Assembly (NCBI GenBank): GCA_903871545.1
Contig: CAIQHG010000003.1
Span: 1-38,329, forward strand
From: an uncultured Burkholderiales bacterium
GTDB taxonomy: Bacteria; Pseudomonadota; Gammaproteobacteria; Burkholderiales; Burkholderiaceae_C
Length of the DNA stretch: 38,329 bases
Direction of reading: 5' to 3'
The position numbers were made by a program, and so were the translations under genes. Every line of letters starts with the position of its first letter. Position 1 is the first letter of the stretch. Below, piece after piece: positions 1 to 6,970 of the stretch. The notes beneath the pieces are model-generated. The model was given only the letters and a program-made list of their open reading frames with translations, was not told the DNA's origin and ran no database searches.

Positions 1-1
1 A

Positions 2-208
2 GCAGCATTGGATTTGGATGAGTTGTTCTTTGAAAAAGCTGCTCTGTTGCTCGAGCACCCAAATATAGGGCGTGTAGGGCGGATATCGGGCACGCGTGAG
101 TGGGTAGTCCACCCGAATTACATCCTAATTTATGATAAAGATGAATTTGGCCTACGGATATTGAATATTTTGCGTGCTTCGAGGTCGTGGCCTGCGGAAC
201 AGGACTAA
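2..208 (+). CDS. RelE/ParE-family toxin, C-terminal part (cut by window edge)
   Basis: The reading frame is open to the left edge, so the true start lies outside the window; only about 68 residues of a protein family usually near 95-100 residues are visible. The stretch GRVGRISGTREWVVHPNYIL followed by IYDKDE and a closing ILRASRSWP is the conserved C-terminal half of type II RelE/ParE-like toxins, which act as ribosome-dependent mRNA interferases or gyrase poisons. Its antitoxin would be expected just upstream, off the window. The gene is followed by 176 bases without a gene and then a second, unrelated toxin-antitoxin pair. Family assignment is from recognisable motifs; which of the two activities it has cannot be told. 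Confidence 0.75.
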   Translation, partial: AALDLDELFFEKAALLLEHPNIGRVGRISGTREWVVHPNYILIYDKDEFGLRILNILRASRSWPAEQD

Positions 209-331
209 CTTTACTTTCTGGTTGAGTGAGTAATAAGGCATTAAATTCGCTAAGATTTTTTTGCATATAGGTAGGGTGACTTTGGTATTTTGGGACATGA
301 ATCGTTGAATTAAAGATCAAAAGCCATACAA

Positions 332-362
332 TAAGAATTAAGAAATTCAATCTTAATTCTTA
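332..362. promoter_or_regulatory. Palindromic operator candidate upstream of the AbrB/PIN pair
   Basis: Two perfect 12-base arms, TAAGAATTAAGA at 332-343 and its reverse complement at 351-362, are separated by 7 bases. The site lies 22 bases before the antitoxin start codon. VapB/AbrB-type antitoxins, alone or with their toxin, usually repress their own promoter through such inverted repeats, so this is the likely autoregulatory operator. The symmetry is seen directly; the function is inferred. Confidence 0.6.
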
Positions 363-384
363 CTTCTTTAAAGGAAGGGTAGTC

Positions 385-651
385 ATGCAACAAGTCAAAA
401 TACGGGAAAAGGGTCAAATTACTATTCCAGCCGAGCTTCTTCAGGAGTGGGGTCATAAAAATCACGTTTTTATTAATGATTCTGTGGACGCAACGTTGGT
501 AAATGGGGTTTTGATGCTCATTCCTAAGCAAAGAAATGCGAATAAAAGAAGCATGATGTCATATGCTGGTGTTGCCAAGGGCGTATGGGGTGACACGCCC
601 GAGGAAGTCGACGCAAACCTTAAAGAGATCAGAAATTCATGGACAAGATAA
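385..651 (+). CDS. AbrB/MazE-fold antitoxin (VapB-like)
   Basis: This is an 88-residue protein whose N-terminal part (about residues 3-48), with VKIREKGQITIPAELLQEWG, is the SpoVT/AbrB swapped-hairpin DNA-binding domain. The C-terminal tail, ending in WGDTPEEVDANLKEIRNSW, is the sort of extension that wraps and blocks a PIN toxin. AAGGAAGG precedes the ATG at a good distance. It overlaps the downstream PIN-domain gene by 13 bases, so the two are translationally coupled, antitoxin first. An inverted repeat just upstream suggests autorepression. The role follows from the family and the arrangement. Confidence 0.85.
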   Translation: MQQVKIREKGQITIPAELLQEWGHKNHVFINDSVDATLVNGVLMLIPKQRNANKRSMMSYAGVAKGVWGDTPEEVDANLKEIRNSWTR

Positions 652-1091
652 AGGAGATTTGCACCCGCATACAGGGGCAACGCGTCTACGTGGACACCAA
701 TATATTCGTATATTTTTTGGAGCGTAATGCTCATTATTTTGATCTTGTAGTGCCGTTTTTTGAGCAGTTTGATGCGGGTTTATCGTTGGCCTTTACGGGG
801 GACGCTACATTGGCGGAGACTCTTTACAAACCGTATCAGTTGGATGATGCGGTTCGGGTCAGCGAGATCAAGAGTTTTTTTGCAAATGAAGAACTCGTGA
901 CCGTTTTGCCTCACACGACCAAGGTATTTGAACTTGCGGGAGAGCTTGGGGCCAAGCGCGCAATGAAGCTTATCGATGCATTGCACTACGCAACGGCCGT
1001 TTTGGCGGGCTGTAAGTTCCTTCTTACGAATGATTCTGGTTTTGTTAGTAGCCAAGAGATAGAAATTATTAGCTTGCAAAGCTTGCATTGA
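639..1091 (+). CDS. PIN-domain ribonuclease toxin (VapC-like)
   Basis: The 150-residue protein is a PIN domain, a metal-dependent RNase of VapC type that in known members cleaves tRNA or rRNA. The acidic residues expected in the active site are visible: Asp19 in VYVDTNIF, Glu in AETLYKP (about residue 61), Asp in LIDALHYATA (about 113) and Asp in LLTND (about 131). It overlaps the AbrB-like antitoxin gene by 13 bases. Length and residues are normal for the family, so the toxin looks intact. The RNA target cannot be deduced from sequence. Confidence 0.85.
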   Translation: MDKIKEICTRIQGQRVYVDTNIFVYFLERNAHYFDLVVPFFEQFDAGLSLAFTGDATLAETLYKPYQLDDAVRVSEIKSFFANEELVTVLPHTTKVFELAGELGAKRAMKLIDALHYATAVLAGCKFLLTNDSGFVSSQEIEIISLQSLH

Positions 1092-1171
1092 TTTTTGAAA
1101 TATAACAAAAAGGGGTTAAATCCACGGAGATTTTCTGGTGTTATGGCTATTTTGAGTCAATAATCATTATA

Positions 1172-1189
1172 CGATAATAAGCATTATCG
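1172..1189. promoter_or_regulatory. Inverted repeat upstream of the HigA-like remnant
   Basis: CGATAAT at 1172-1178 and ATTATCG at 1183-1189 form a perfect 7-base inverted repeat around AAGC, within an AT-rich stretch 34 bases before the ATG of a broken antitoxin gene. It has the look of a TA-operon operator that outlived the toxin gene. Confidence 0.4.
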
Positions 1190-1223
1190 CATAACAGATG
1201 TTGAAAGGGAGAGGAGTAACACC

Positions 1224-1416
1224 ATGGCACTCACAAGAGATTTCAAAGCCACTGTCTTGGCTCGTGTTCAGGCGGATCCTGCATTTGCCAGGCTTGCGTC
1301 TTTTGTGTTCTTCTTAAATAGAGCAACCCTCTACCAAACCTCTAAACAGGGTAATTAGCAATCCATTCTTGCCATCGAGTTTTTTTGCAATAGTTGAAGT
1401 CCTCAGGAAATCATGA
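1224..1416 (+). pseudogene. Remnant of a HigA-like helix-turn-helix antitoxin
   Basis: A GGGAGAGGAG ribosome site precedes an ATG that opens MALTRDFKATVLARVQADPA, the stereotyped N-terminus of a family of about 100-residue HigA-like antitoxins. The frame stops after 44 codons (1356-1358). A piece resembling the end of the helix-turn-helix (LYQTSKQGN) is joined directly to the N-terminal part, so a middle section appears deleted. Beyond the stop, the same frame (SILAI) and then the +1 frame after a T-run (AIVEVLRKS, ending 1416) look like the family's C-terminus. No toxin gene is adjacent. Family recognition is from memory of the N-terminal motif; the broken state is seen directly. Confidence 0.55.
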
Positions 1417-1514
1417 GCAGGGCTTTCATCTTGGCCCTGACGTGCCACATCACGGCTGCCGGTACGACGGTCTTTTTCTTCGCCTTACGCACTTTCCAAT
1501 CCAAGGACTTGAAT
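1417..1514. other. Gene-free spacer with a possible reverse-strand remnant
   Basis: No gene is called here. On the minus strand about 43 codons, from near 1541 to a TGA at about 1410, stay open and read LDWKVRKAKKKTVVPAAV and then MWHVRAKMKALL. That composition suggests the tail of a lost small gene, but I do not recognise it. No terminator hairpin is obvious after the SulP gene, which ends at 1515. Confidence 0.25.
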
Positions 1515-3737
1515 TTATAAGTCTGCTTGGCTTCTATTATTCATGAACAATAGACGAGTTGATAATAATCGTGCAATAAATTCATGAACTATTACTTCAT
1601 ACTCCAAATAATCTTTCCCCAAAGCCTTAATATTCTCAGGCGCCCATTCATAAACAATTGAGTTTTCAATAGCAAGTGCTGAGGCAGAGCGGGATTTATT
1701 AATGCTATATGCAGCCATCTCCCCAACAACTGTTCCTCCTCGGAATTCACGAAGACGAGTAAGTAAACCGCTTGGGTTTTCAAGGCATATTTCTATTTTT
1801 CCAGATTCAATAACGTAAAAGCTACTCCCAATGTCTCCTTGGCGAAATAAATACTCATCTTTTTTTAGTTCCTTTCGTATCATAAATTTAGAAATTTGAT
1901 TGGCTTTCTCACTTTCACCAAGAATGTCTGTCAATATAGAATTAATATCTGGCGGCCTTGAATCAATTGCTCTATTGGCTAGTAAGCTTTCCTCAACCCA
2001 AATTAAAGCAAGGTCAAGATTTTTGAAAACATAAGAGCTTCTTTTATCAAATACATTGGCAACTTTAAAGACCTCTTCCACAGCATGATTCATTCCGCAA
2101 AATATGGGTGTAATTTGGTTAGACTCGAGTAGATTTATGAGCTTAATAAATACTTGGGTCGCAGTACTATCTATTCCAAGTACACGTCTAAAGTCAAATA
2201 CTAGGTGGCTATATTTATTTTCTTCCTTACTGCAGATTTCTTTCATACGCTCAAAGAATATATTTGCAGATCCAAAAAAGAGAAACCCCCGTAGATTAAA
2301 TATTTCAACCTTAACCGAAAAATCCTTAAGAAAGTTTATTTCTCGAACTGAACGGTCTACCGAGCTTGTAAGTTGTTTGAGTGAAAAATTTGAGCCAACG
2401 ATTTCAATCTTACTATAACGAACAATAAACATTAATGATGTAAGCAATACTCCAAGCAAGATTCCGGGAATTAAATCAAATCCAACAATTACAACAAAAA
2501 TAATCCACACTATTAATGTGTCACTAAGATTCATTTGATGGCTAGACTCAATTAGCCATTCATATATGAGTTCAACAGCGATCATGAATACCAATGTTCC
2601 AACTAATAGTTTAGGAACATACTCTACAAACCCACCTCCTAGGCATGCCGCAAACAGACATAATCCAGAAGAAACTAAAGCTGTTAATCTACTTGATGCT
2701 CCCATTTTTATAAACATCATCGAGAATGCTGCATCAGTCATTCCAGGGGGTGACATAGTAAGTATATTTGTAATATTAGCTACAGAATTACTTTTCAATT
2801 CTCTTCCTATTGAGAGACTTTTACCGGAGCCAAGTTCAAGTGCTGAAAATGCAAATGAAGTACTCAGCATACAAATCAAAATAATTGAAGCAATTTCTGG
2901 TAAAACTGAAGCTATAAAGTTGAAATTAACATGCAAAAAATCTAAATTACTAAAGCTTTTCTCGCCCCCTGCATTATCTAGTTTGTATACCCAACCCGTG
3001 TCACGAAGCATATCAAGAGATATGTTTTGCCAGAACGCAAAAGTATAAAATCCAACAACACAAGCTACTAAGCATATCGGCAACGTCAAATAGTGATCCT
3101 TTAATCGCATTGCAATTGTTGTCGCTAGGCCACATGCAAAAGCGGGTATCCAATGAATCAAATGGGCAGTTGAAAATATCTCTCTAAAATTATGAAAGTC
3201 CACTTCAAGGTCTGTCATCATATTTATTCCTGCTGAAAAGAATAACCAACCCGTTCCAGCAAGAAATCCACATACTACGGGAAATGGAATTAACTGTAAA
3301 AGAAGGCCAAGATCAAAACGTGCTGTAAGGTTTAGACAAATTCCAAACAATAGAGTTGATAAACTCATAATTACAAACATTGTTGCTGCAGCCGCATCAT
3401 TGTTTGCAAATGCACCTACTTGGTTATTAAGCAGTAGAGAAATGGTCGCCAAAATGACTACCCCTTGCTCTGCAACATTAGCAATATTCACAGGGTAATT
3501 TGATGTAGTAGCGATTACGGTTGCCAGTATTGCTGTACTGATTAAAGATAAAGTTATTGCTAGGGGTAAATATCCGCTCAGAATTCCAGTAAAAATCAAT
3601 GAAGATGCAGTGAAGCACCACAAAATTGTGTCTAATCCATTAATAAACCCAAGAGGTAAATCAGTTGCAATATTTTGGGGACGATAACCGGTTGTCGATA
3701 CTCCGATAGAGGAAAGTAAGTTTTTAAATGATCTCAT
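1515..3737 (-). CDS. SulP (SLC26-like) anion transporter with STAS and cyclic-nucleotide-binding domains
   Basis: This 740-residue inner-membrane protein probably carries sulfate, bicarbonate or another anion. Residues about 20-440 are a hydrophobic SulP core with many membrane segments. A STAS domain follows (about 470-580, with the GIDSTATQ loop), then a cyclic-nucleotide-binding domain of Crp type (about 615-725, with LFRQGDIGSSFYVIESGKIE and GEMA). Such three-part SulP proteins are known; the CNB part is thought to gate transport by a nucleotide or other ligand. I chose the ATG at 3737 because AGGTG sits six bases before it; an in-frame GTG lies at 3746. The gene is clearly more AT-rich than the operon to its right and stands alone. 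The substrate is not deducible. Confidence 0.9.
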   Translation of the reverse strand: MRSFKNLLSSIGVSTTGYRPQNIATDLPLGFINGLDTILWCFTASSLIFTGILSGYLPLAITLSLISTAILATVIATTSNYPVNIANVAEQGVVILATISLLLNNQVGAFANNDAAAATMFVIMSLSTLLFGICLNLTARFDLGLLLQLIPFPVVCGFLAGTGWLFFSAGINMMTDLEVDFHNFREIFSTAHLIHWIPAFACGLATTIAMRLKDHYLTLPICLVACVVGFYTFAFWQNISLDMLRDTGWVYKLDNAGGEKSFSNLDFLHVNFNFIASVLPEIASIILICMLSTSFAFSALELGSGKSLSIGRELKSNSVANITNILTMSPPGMTDAAFSMMFIKMGASSRLTALVSSGLCLFAACLGGGFVEYVPKLLVGTLVFMIAVELIYEWLIESSHQMNLSDTLIVWIIFVVIVGFDLIPGILLGVLLTSLMFIVRYSKIEIVGSNFSLKQLTSSVDRSVREINFLKDFSVKVEIFNLRGFLFFGSANIFFERMKEICSKEENKYSHLVFDFRRVLGIDSTATQVFIKLINLLESNQITPIFCGMNHAVEEVFKVANVFDKRSSYVFKNLDLALIWVEESLLANRAIDSRPPDINSILTDILGESEKANQISKFMIRKELKKDEYLFRQGDIGSSFYVIESGKIEICLENPSGLLTRLREFRGGTVVGEMAAYSINKSRSASALAIENSIVYEWAPENIKALGKDYLEYEVIVHEFIARLLSTRLLFMNNRSQADL

Positions 3738-3829
3738 ATTAAACACCTATCTTAATAAAAACAATTAATTTTCAACTTGGAAATATGTTGAGGGGATTTT
3801 CCATCTTTAGAATACATGTGCTCAATTTA

Positions 3830-3864
3830 ATTGAATTTTGACCAGGCAATTCATACCAATATTG
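3830..3864 (+). repeat. 35-base repeat, copy 1 (inverted partner at 34337-34371)
   Basis: The sequence beginning ATTGAATTTTGACCAGGCAA matches the reverse complement of 34337-34371 at 34 of 35 positions. The surrounding sequence differs. The copies may be end fragments of a vanished insertion sequence; the TGACCAG...CAATATTG character reminds me of IS21-type ends, but I cannot confirm this. Confidence 0.75.
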
Positions 3865-3989
3865 ACCAGAGTCGGAGTGCTCTTTAAATACCGAGCACCT
3901 GTGGATAAGTATAAGGTTTCTTTTAGAAGGGTTTTTCCTCACCCTCAGGTCTACTCTTCTCGGGCTTGCGCACGCTTCCTTAATCTCAA

Positions 3990-4229
3990 TTAGAGGGATC
4001 AAGTGCTGCCGCTAGCACTGGCACTGCAACAACGACTTCGACATCGACATCTCAAACAGTCAGCACCACAGCTTCTCAAATATCCTAACTACAACAAAGT
4101 TTTGGAACACTAATCAGTGATGCTGGGGGTACTGCTAACATTTCATCCTTCACAAGTTTCTTGCAAAATTTTGAACAAAATTTACAAACCAACGAAGCGA
4201 CCGGTAGTTTTATTAATATGTAGGCGTAA
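3990..4229 (+). pseudogene. C-terminal relic of a Ser/Thr/Gln-rich protein
   Basis: One frame reads ASTGTATTTSTSTSQTVSTT, then an in-frame TAA at 4086-4088, then a coherent stretch with SDAGGTANISSF, FLQNFEQNLQ and TGSFINM. A TAG at 4221-4223 and, one codon later, a TAA end it. Read through the TAG, the end would be ...FIN-M-x-A, a C-terminus I associate with small hypothetical proteins of Burkholderiales. No start or ribosome site is visible. Two nonsense codons in a coherent frame indicate decay. Function unknown. Confidence 0.4.
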
Positions 4230-4295
4230 ATGGTAGTAATTGGATCAAGAGGTTAATTAGGAACTTCTTGAATCTACATACTCAATTTGCGGCTC

Positions 4296-4366
4296 GAACC
4301 GGTGCGGACCCGCATGCCAGGTGGTGTGACAGGGGCGTAGCCTTGTAGACTACCTACTATGCCGAT
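4296..4366 (+). mobile_element. Possible 3' end (domains V-VI) of a degraded group II intron
   Basis: The stretch starts CGAACCGGTGCGGACCCGCA, continues TGCCAGGTGGTGTGACAGGG and ends CTACTATGCCGAT. The first 25 or so bases can fold as an ACC-GG-TGCGG / CCGCA-TGCC-AGGT hairpin with a bulge. The GGTGGTGTG link and CTATGCCGAT ending resemble the domain V/VI ends of bacterial group II introns. No reverse transcriptase frame lies upstream, so at most the tail remains. Based on recalled motif similarity only. Confidence 0.3.
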
Positions 4367-4458
4367 ATGAGCTTCACAAGTTGTTACGCTTAGGCTAATG
4401 CCAAATCTGGAATATGCACCTCACTTTCGCGGAAAAACTAATATTGCTCAACTCTTTG

Positions 4459-4485
4459 TGCACCAAAAAGATCCAACAGTGCACC
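4459..4485 (+). promoter_or_regulatory. Two NtrC-like half-sites (TGCACC)
   Basis: GTGCACC occurs at 4458-4464 and again at 4479-4485, 21 bases apart, which is two helical turns on the same face of DNA. TGCACC is the half-site of the classical NtrC recognition sequence. The pair lies about 120-150 bases upstream of the sigma-54 promoter, the normal enhancer position. A further GGTGC occurs at 4596-4600. Neither site is a full palindrome, so binding by NtrC or another activator is inference. Confidence 0.45.
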
Positions 4486-4606
4486 TTTTTGAATCGTTAA
4501 ATCAAAAAAGTCATCTTAATTTAACCTAATACGACTTTATGAAGCCCCAAAATGTTGAATTGGGCTCTTAAATAGGATTTGGACCATAAAAATTTGGTGC
4601 GCTTAG

Positions 4607-4621
4607 TGGCATGCCCTTTGC
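4607..4621 (+). promoter_or_regulatory. Sigma-54 (RpoN) promoter of the cyanate operon
   Basis: TGGCATGCCCTTTGC has the invariant GG at 4608-4609 and GC at 4620-4621 with exactly ten bases between them and the TTTGC form of the -12 box. Transcription should start near 4632-4634, about 20 bases before the ATG at 4655. RpoN promoters are typical for nitrogen-scavenging genes, which fits a cyanate operon. Confidence 0.75.
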
Positions 4622-4654
4622 AATTGAAGATCAGATTCATTTTTGGTCATCCGT

Positions 4655-6085
4655 ATGTCTAATTTATTCAAACCCCAAGACTCTATTAACGCAAAGCAAC
4701 ACGACGCCTTTGACGACTCTCGTCCTTTGCTCATGAATTGTTCATGTGGAAAAAAGCATTTTGACGGAGCATCTAACACCTGCTCAGACTACAAAACCAC
4801 TGAAACATCGTTATTTACACCTGTACAGAGTGTTGAGCAAACCTCCAAAGACTTTATGGAGGCGGCCTTTGTGAAGGCACTGTTCCCAGTGGACTCTGTT
4901 CGTCGGGGCTTTTTAAGGGCAGTTGGTGCAAACACTGCTAGAGCAGCGATAAGCTCGGTCTTTCCCTTAAGTGCCTTACAAGCATTGGCTGAAGAGAGGG
5001 GTTCAAATGAGAAAAAAGACTTAAAGATTGGCTTTATTGCTATTACCTGTGCAAGTCCACTCATCATGGCTGAGCCTTTGGGTTTTTACCGCAAAGAGGG
5101 ACTGAATGTCCAGTTAATGAAGACTGCAGGTTGGGCCTTGATTCGCGACAAAATGATTAACAAAGAGCACGATGCGAGTCACTTCCTGTCACCCATGCCC
5201 CTAGCCATGAGCATGGGTTTGGGTAGCAACCCAGTCGCAATGAATGTGGCCAGTATTCAAAACACCAACGGACAGGCGATTACCCTGCATTTGAAGCACA
5301 AAGATTTAAGAGACCCTAGGCAGTGGAAAGGGTTTAAGTTTGCTGTGCCCTTTGAGTACAGCATGCATAACTTTTTATTGCGCTACTATTTAGCTGAAAA
5401 CGGCGTTAATCCAGATACTGATGTGCAAATTCGTGTGACGCCGCCCCCCGAGATGGTCGCCAACCTCAGGGCAGGCAATATTGACGGGTTCCTTGGTCCA
5501 GACCCTTTTAACCAAAGGGCTGTCTACGATGAGGTTGGTTTCATTCACATACTGTCAAAAGAGATATGGGACGGACACCCTTGTTGTGCATTTGGGGTGA
5601 GTGATGAATTCATCAAACAAAATCCAAACACCTTTGCCTCTCTCTACAGAGCAGTGCTCACAGCAAGTTACATGGCTAATCAAGCCAAAGACAGAGAGCT
5701 CATCGCAAAGGTGATCAGTCCTGCTCAGTTCCTGAACCAACCAGAAACTGTTATCGCACAGGTATTAACAGGTAAATTTGCGGACGGCTTGGGCGGTATA
5801 AAAAATGTCCCTGACCGCGCAGGCTTTGATCCTGTTCCGTGGCAAAGTATGGCGGTATGGATGCTGACTCAAATGAAGCGCTGGGGGTACGTGCGGGGAG
5901 ATGTGAATTACAAACAAATTGCTGAAAAGGTATTTTTGTTAACAGACGCTAAGAAATACATGACCCAGGCTGGATTTAAGCCGCCTGAGGGTGCGTATAA
6001 GAAATTTAAAGTGATGGGTAAAGAGTTTGATCCCTCAAACCCCGAGGAGTACATAAACAGCTTCGCTATATCCAAAAAAGCTTAA
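4655..6085 (+). CDS. nrtA: Substrate-binding protein of a nitrate/cyanate-type ABC transporter (NrtA/CynA family)
   Basis: This 476-residue receptor captures nitrate, nitrite or cyanate for the permease encoded next to it. From about residue 122 (KDLKIGFIAI, CASPLIMAEPLGFY) to the end it is a full NrtA/CmpA-type two-lobed domain with the conserved DASHFLSPMP, PPPEMVANLRAGNIDGF and DGHPCCAF segments. A twin-arginine motif, RRGFLR, sits at 83-88, followed by a hydrophobic stretch ending near LQALAEE, so Tat export is likely. Ahead of it lies an extra cysteine-containing leader (C29, C31, C43). I chose ATG 4655; an in-frame TTG lies at 4643 and an ATG at 4856. No strong ribosome site precedes 4655. 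Co-transcription with cyanase favours cyanate as substrate. Confidence 0.85.
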   Translation: MSNLFKPQDSINAKQHDAFDDSRPLLMNCSCGKKHFDGASNTCSDYKTTETSLFTPVQSVEQTSKDFMEAAFVKALFPVDSVRRGFLRAVGANTARAAISSVFPLSALQALAEERGSNEKKDLKIGFIAITCASPLIMAEPLGFYRKEGLNVQLMKTAGWALIRDKMINKEHDASHFLSPMPLAMSMGLGSNPVAMNVASIQNTNGQAITLHLKHKDLRDPRQWKGFKFAVPFEYSMHNFLLRYYLAENGVNPDTDVQIRVTPPPEMVANLRAGNIDGFLGPDPFNQRAVYDEVGFIHILSKEIWDGHPCCAFGVSDEFIKQNPNTFASLYRAVLTASYMANQAKDRELIAKVISPAQFLNQPETVIAQVLTGKFADGLGGIKNVPDRAGFDPVPWQSMAVWMLTQMKRWGYVRGDVNYKQIAEKVFLLTDAKKYMTQAGFKPPEGAYKKFKVMGKEFDPSNPEEYINSFAISKKA

Positions 6086-6091
6086 CCGAGT

Positions 6092-6970
6092 ATGAAATCA
6101 GTTCAACTAAAGGCCAATGTTTTATCTCTTTTAATTCTTGTGCTTTTTCTGAGTATTTGGTTTGTCAGCACGCTGTCTCCTAGCAGCAATAATGGTGGTA
6201 ATGCTGCTGACTCAGGTTTAGCCAACATGACGCCCGAGCAAATTGAATATCAAAAGCTGATGGGCAAGGACTTAGGCGCGCAAAAGAGCACGGGGTTTCC
6301 AACTCCAGTGCAGATGTTCAAAGCTGTCGTCAAACAATTATCAGACCCGTTTTATGACAACGGACCTAACGATAAAGGGGTCGTCCTACAACTTGGGTAC
6401 TCGCTCCTTAGAGTTGGTTTAGGATTTTTCTTAGCCAGCATCATCGCAATTCCTTTGGGATTTATGATTGGAACTAGCCCCTTACTCTTTAAGGCACTTG
6501 ATCCATTTATCCAAATCCTCAAGCCCATCAGTCCTTTGGCGTGGATGCCGCTGGCGCTTTATACAATCAAAGATTCGGCACAATCTGGTATTTTTGTTAT
6601 CTTCATATGCTCTATTTGGCCTATGCTGATAAACACTGCTTTTGGCGTTTCTTCGGTTAAAAAGGATTGGTTGAATGTGGCAAGTACCCTTGAGGTTAGC
6701 CCCTTTAGAAAAGCATTTTTCGTAATCCTGCCCGCAGCTGCCCCGACCATACTCACAGGTATGCGGATCAGTATGGGCATAGCTTGGTTGGTAATTGTGG
6801 CAGCCGAGATGTTGGTGGGGGGCACGGGCATAGGATATTTTCTGTGGAACGAATGGAACAACCTATCTTTAACCAGCGTTATATTCTCAGTCCTTTTGAT
6901 CGGCATTGTTGGAATGCTACTAGATAAATGCTTCGCTCAGTTGCAAAGGTGGGTGACCTATGTTGAGTGA
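6092..6970 (+). CDS. nrtB: ABC transporter permease (NrtB/CynB family)
   Basis: The 292-residue inner-membrane subunit forms the channel for the anion delivered by the receptor. One membrane segment lies at about residues 8-28, followed by a polar loop with the family's KxMGKDLG-like region, then a BPD_transp_1 domain with about five more segments (about 100-290). The EAA-type loop that docks on the ATPase is near VASTLEVSPFRKAFFVILPA. The C-terminal GMRISMGIAWLVIVAAEML is highly typical of NrtB. It starts six bases after the receptor gene stops and overlaps the ATPase gene by 11 bases, so the three are one unit. The transport substrate is taken from operon context. Confidence 0.9.
   Translation: MKSVQLKANVLSLLILVLFLSIWFVSTLSPSSNNGGNAADSGLANMTPEQIEYQKLMGKDLGAQKSTGFPTPVQMFKAVVKQLSDPFYDNGPNDKGVVLQLGYSLLRVGLGFFLASIIAIPLGFMIGTSPLLFKALDPFIQILKPISPLAWMPLALYTIKDSAQSGIFVIFICSIWPMLINTAFGVSSVKKDWLNVASTLEVSPFRKAFFVILPAAAPTILTGMRISMGIAWLVIVAAEMLVGGTGIGYFLWNEWNNLSLTSVIFSVLLIGIVGMLLDKCFAQLQRWVTYVE

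Larger units (their letters stand above)
3738..4458. other. Gene-poor relic region
   Basis: Some 900 bases separate the SulP start from the cyanate operon. No intact gene is visible. The region contains one copy of a 35-base repeat (3830-3864), the C-terminal relic of a low-complexity protein (about 3990-4229), and a stretch resembling the 3' end of a group II intron (4296-4366). The sigma-54 promoter region of the next operon follows. The mix of broken pieces suggests past insertions and deletions. Confidence 0.5.

Noticed and set aside
2566..3048. 160-codon plus-strand frame
   Set aside because: It lies antisense inside the SulP membrane domain and mirrors its codon pattern.
3772..4002. 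Minus-strand 76-codon frame
   Set aside because: It covers the 35-base repeat and relic DNA, with no ribosome site and no family I recognise; a decayed transposon gene piece is possible but unsupported.
4291..4366. tRNA-like sequence (GGTTCGAGCC on the reverse strand)
   Set aside because: No acceptor stem or anticodon arm can be folded around it; the group II intron reading fits better.
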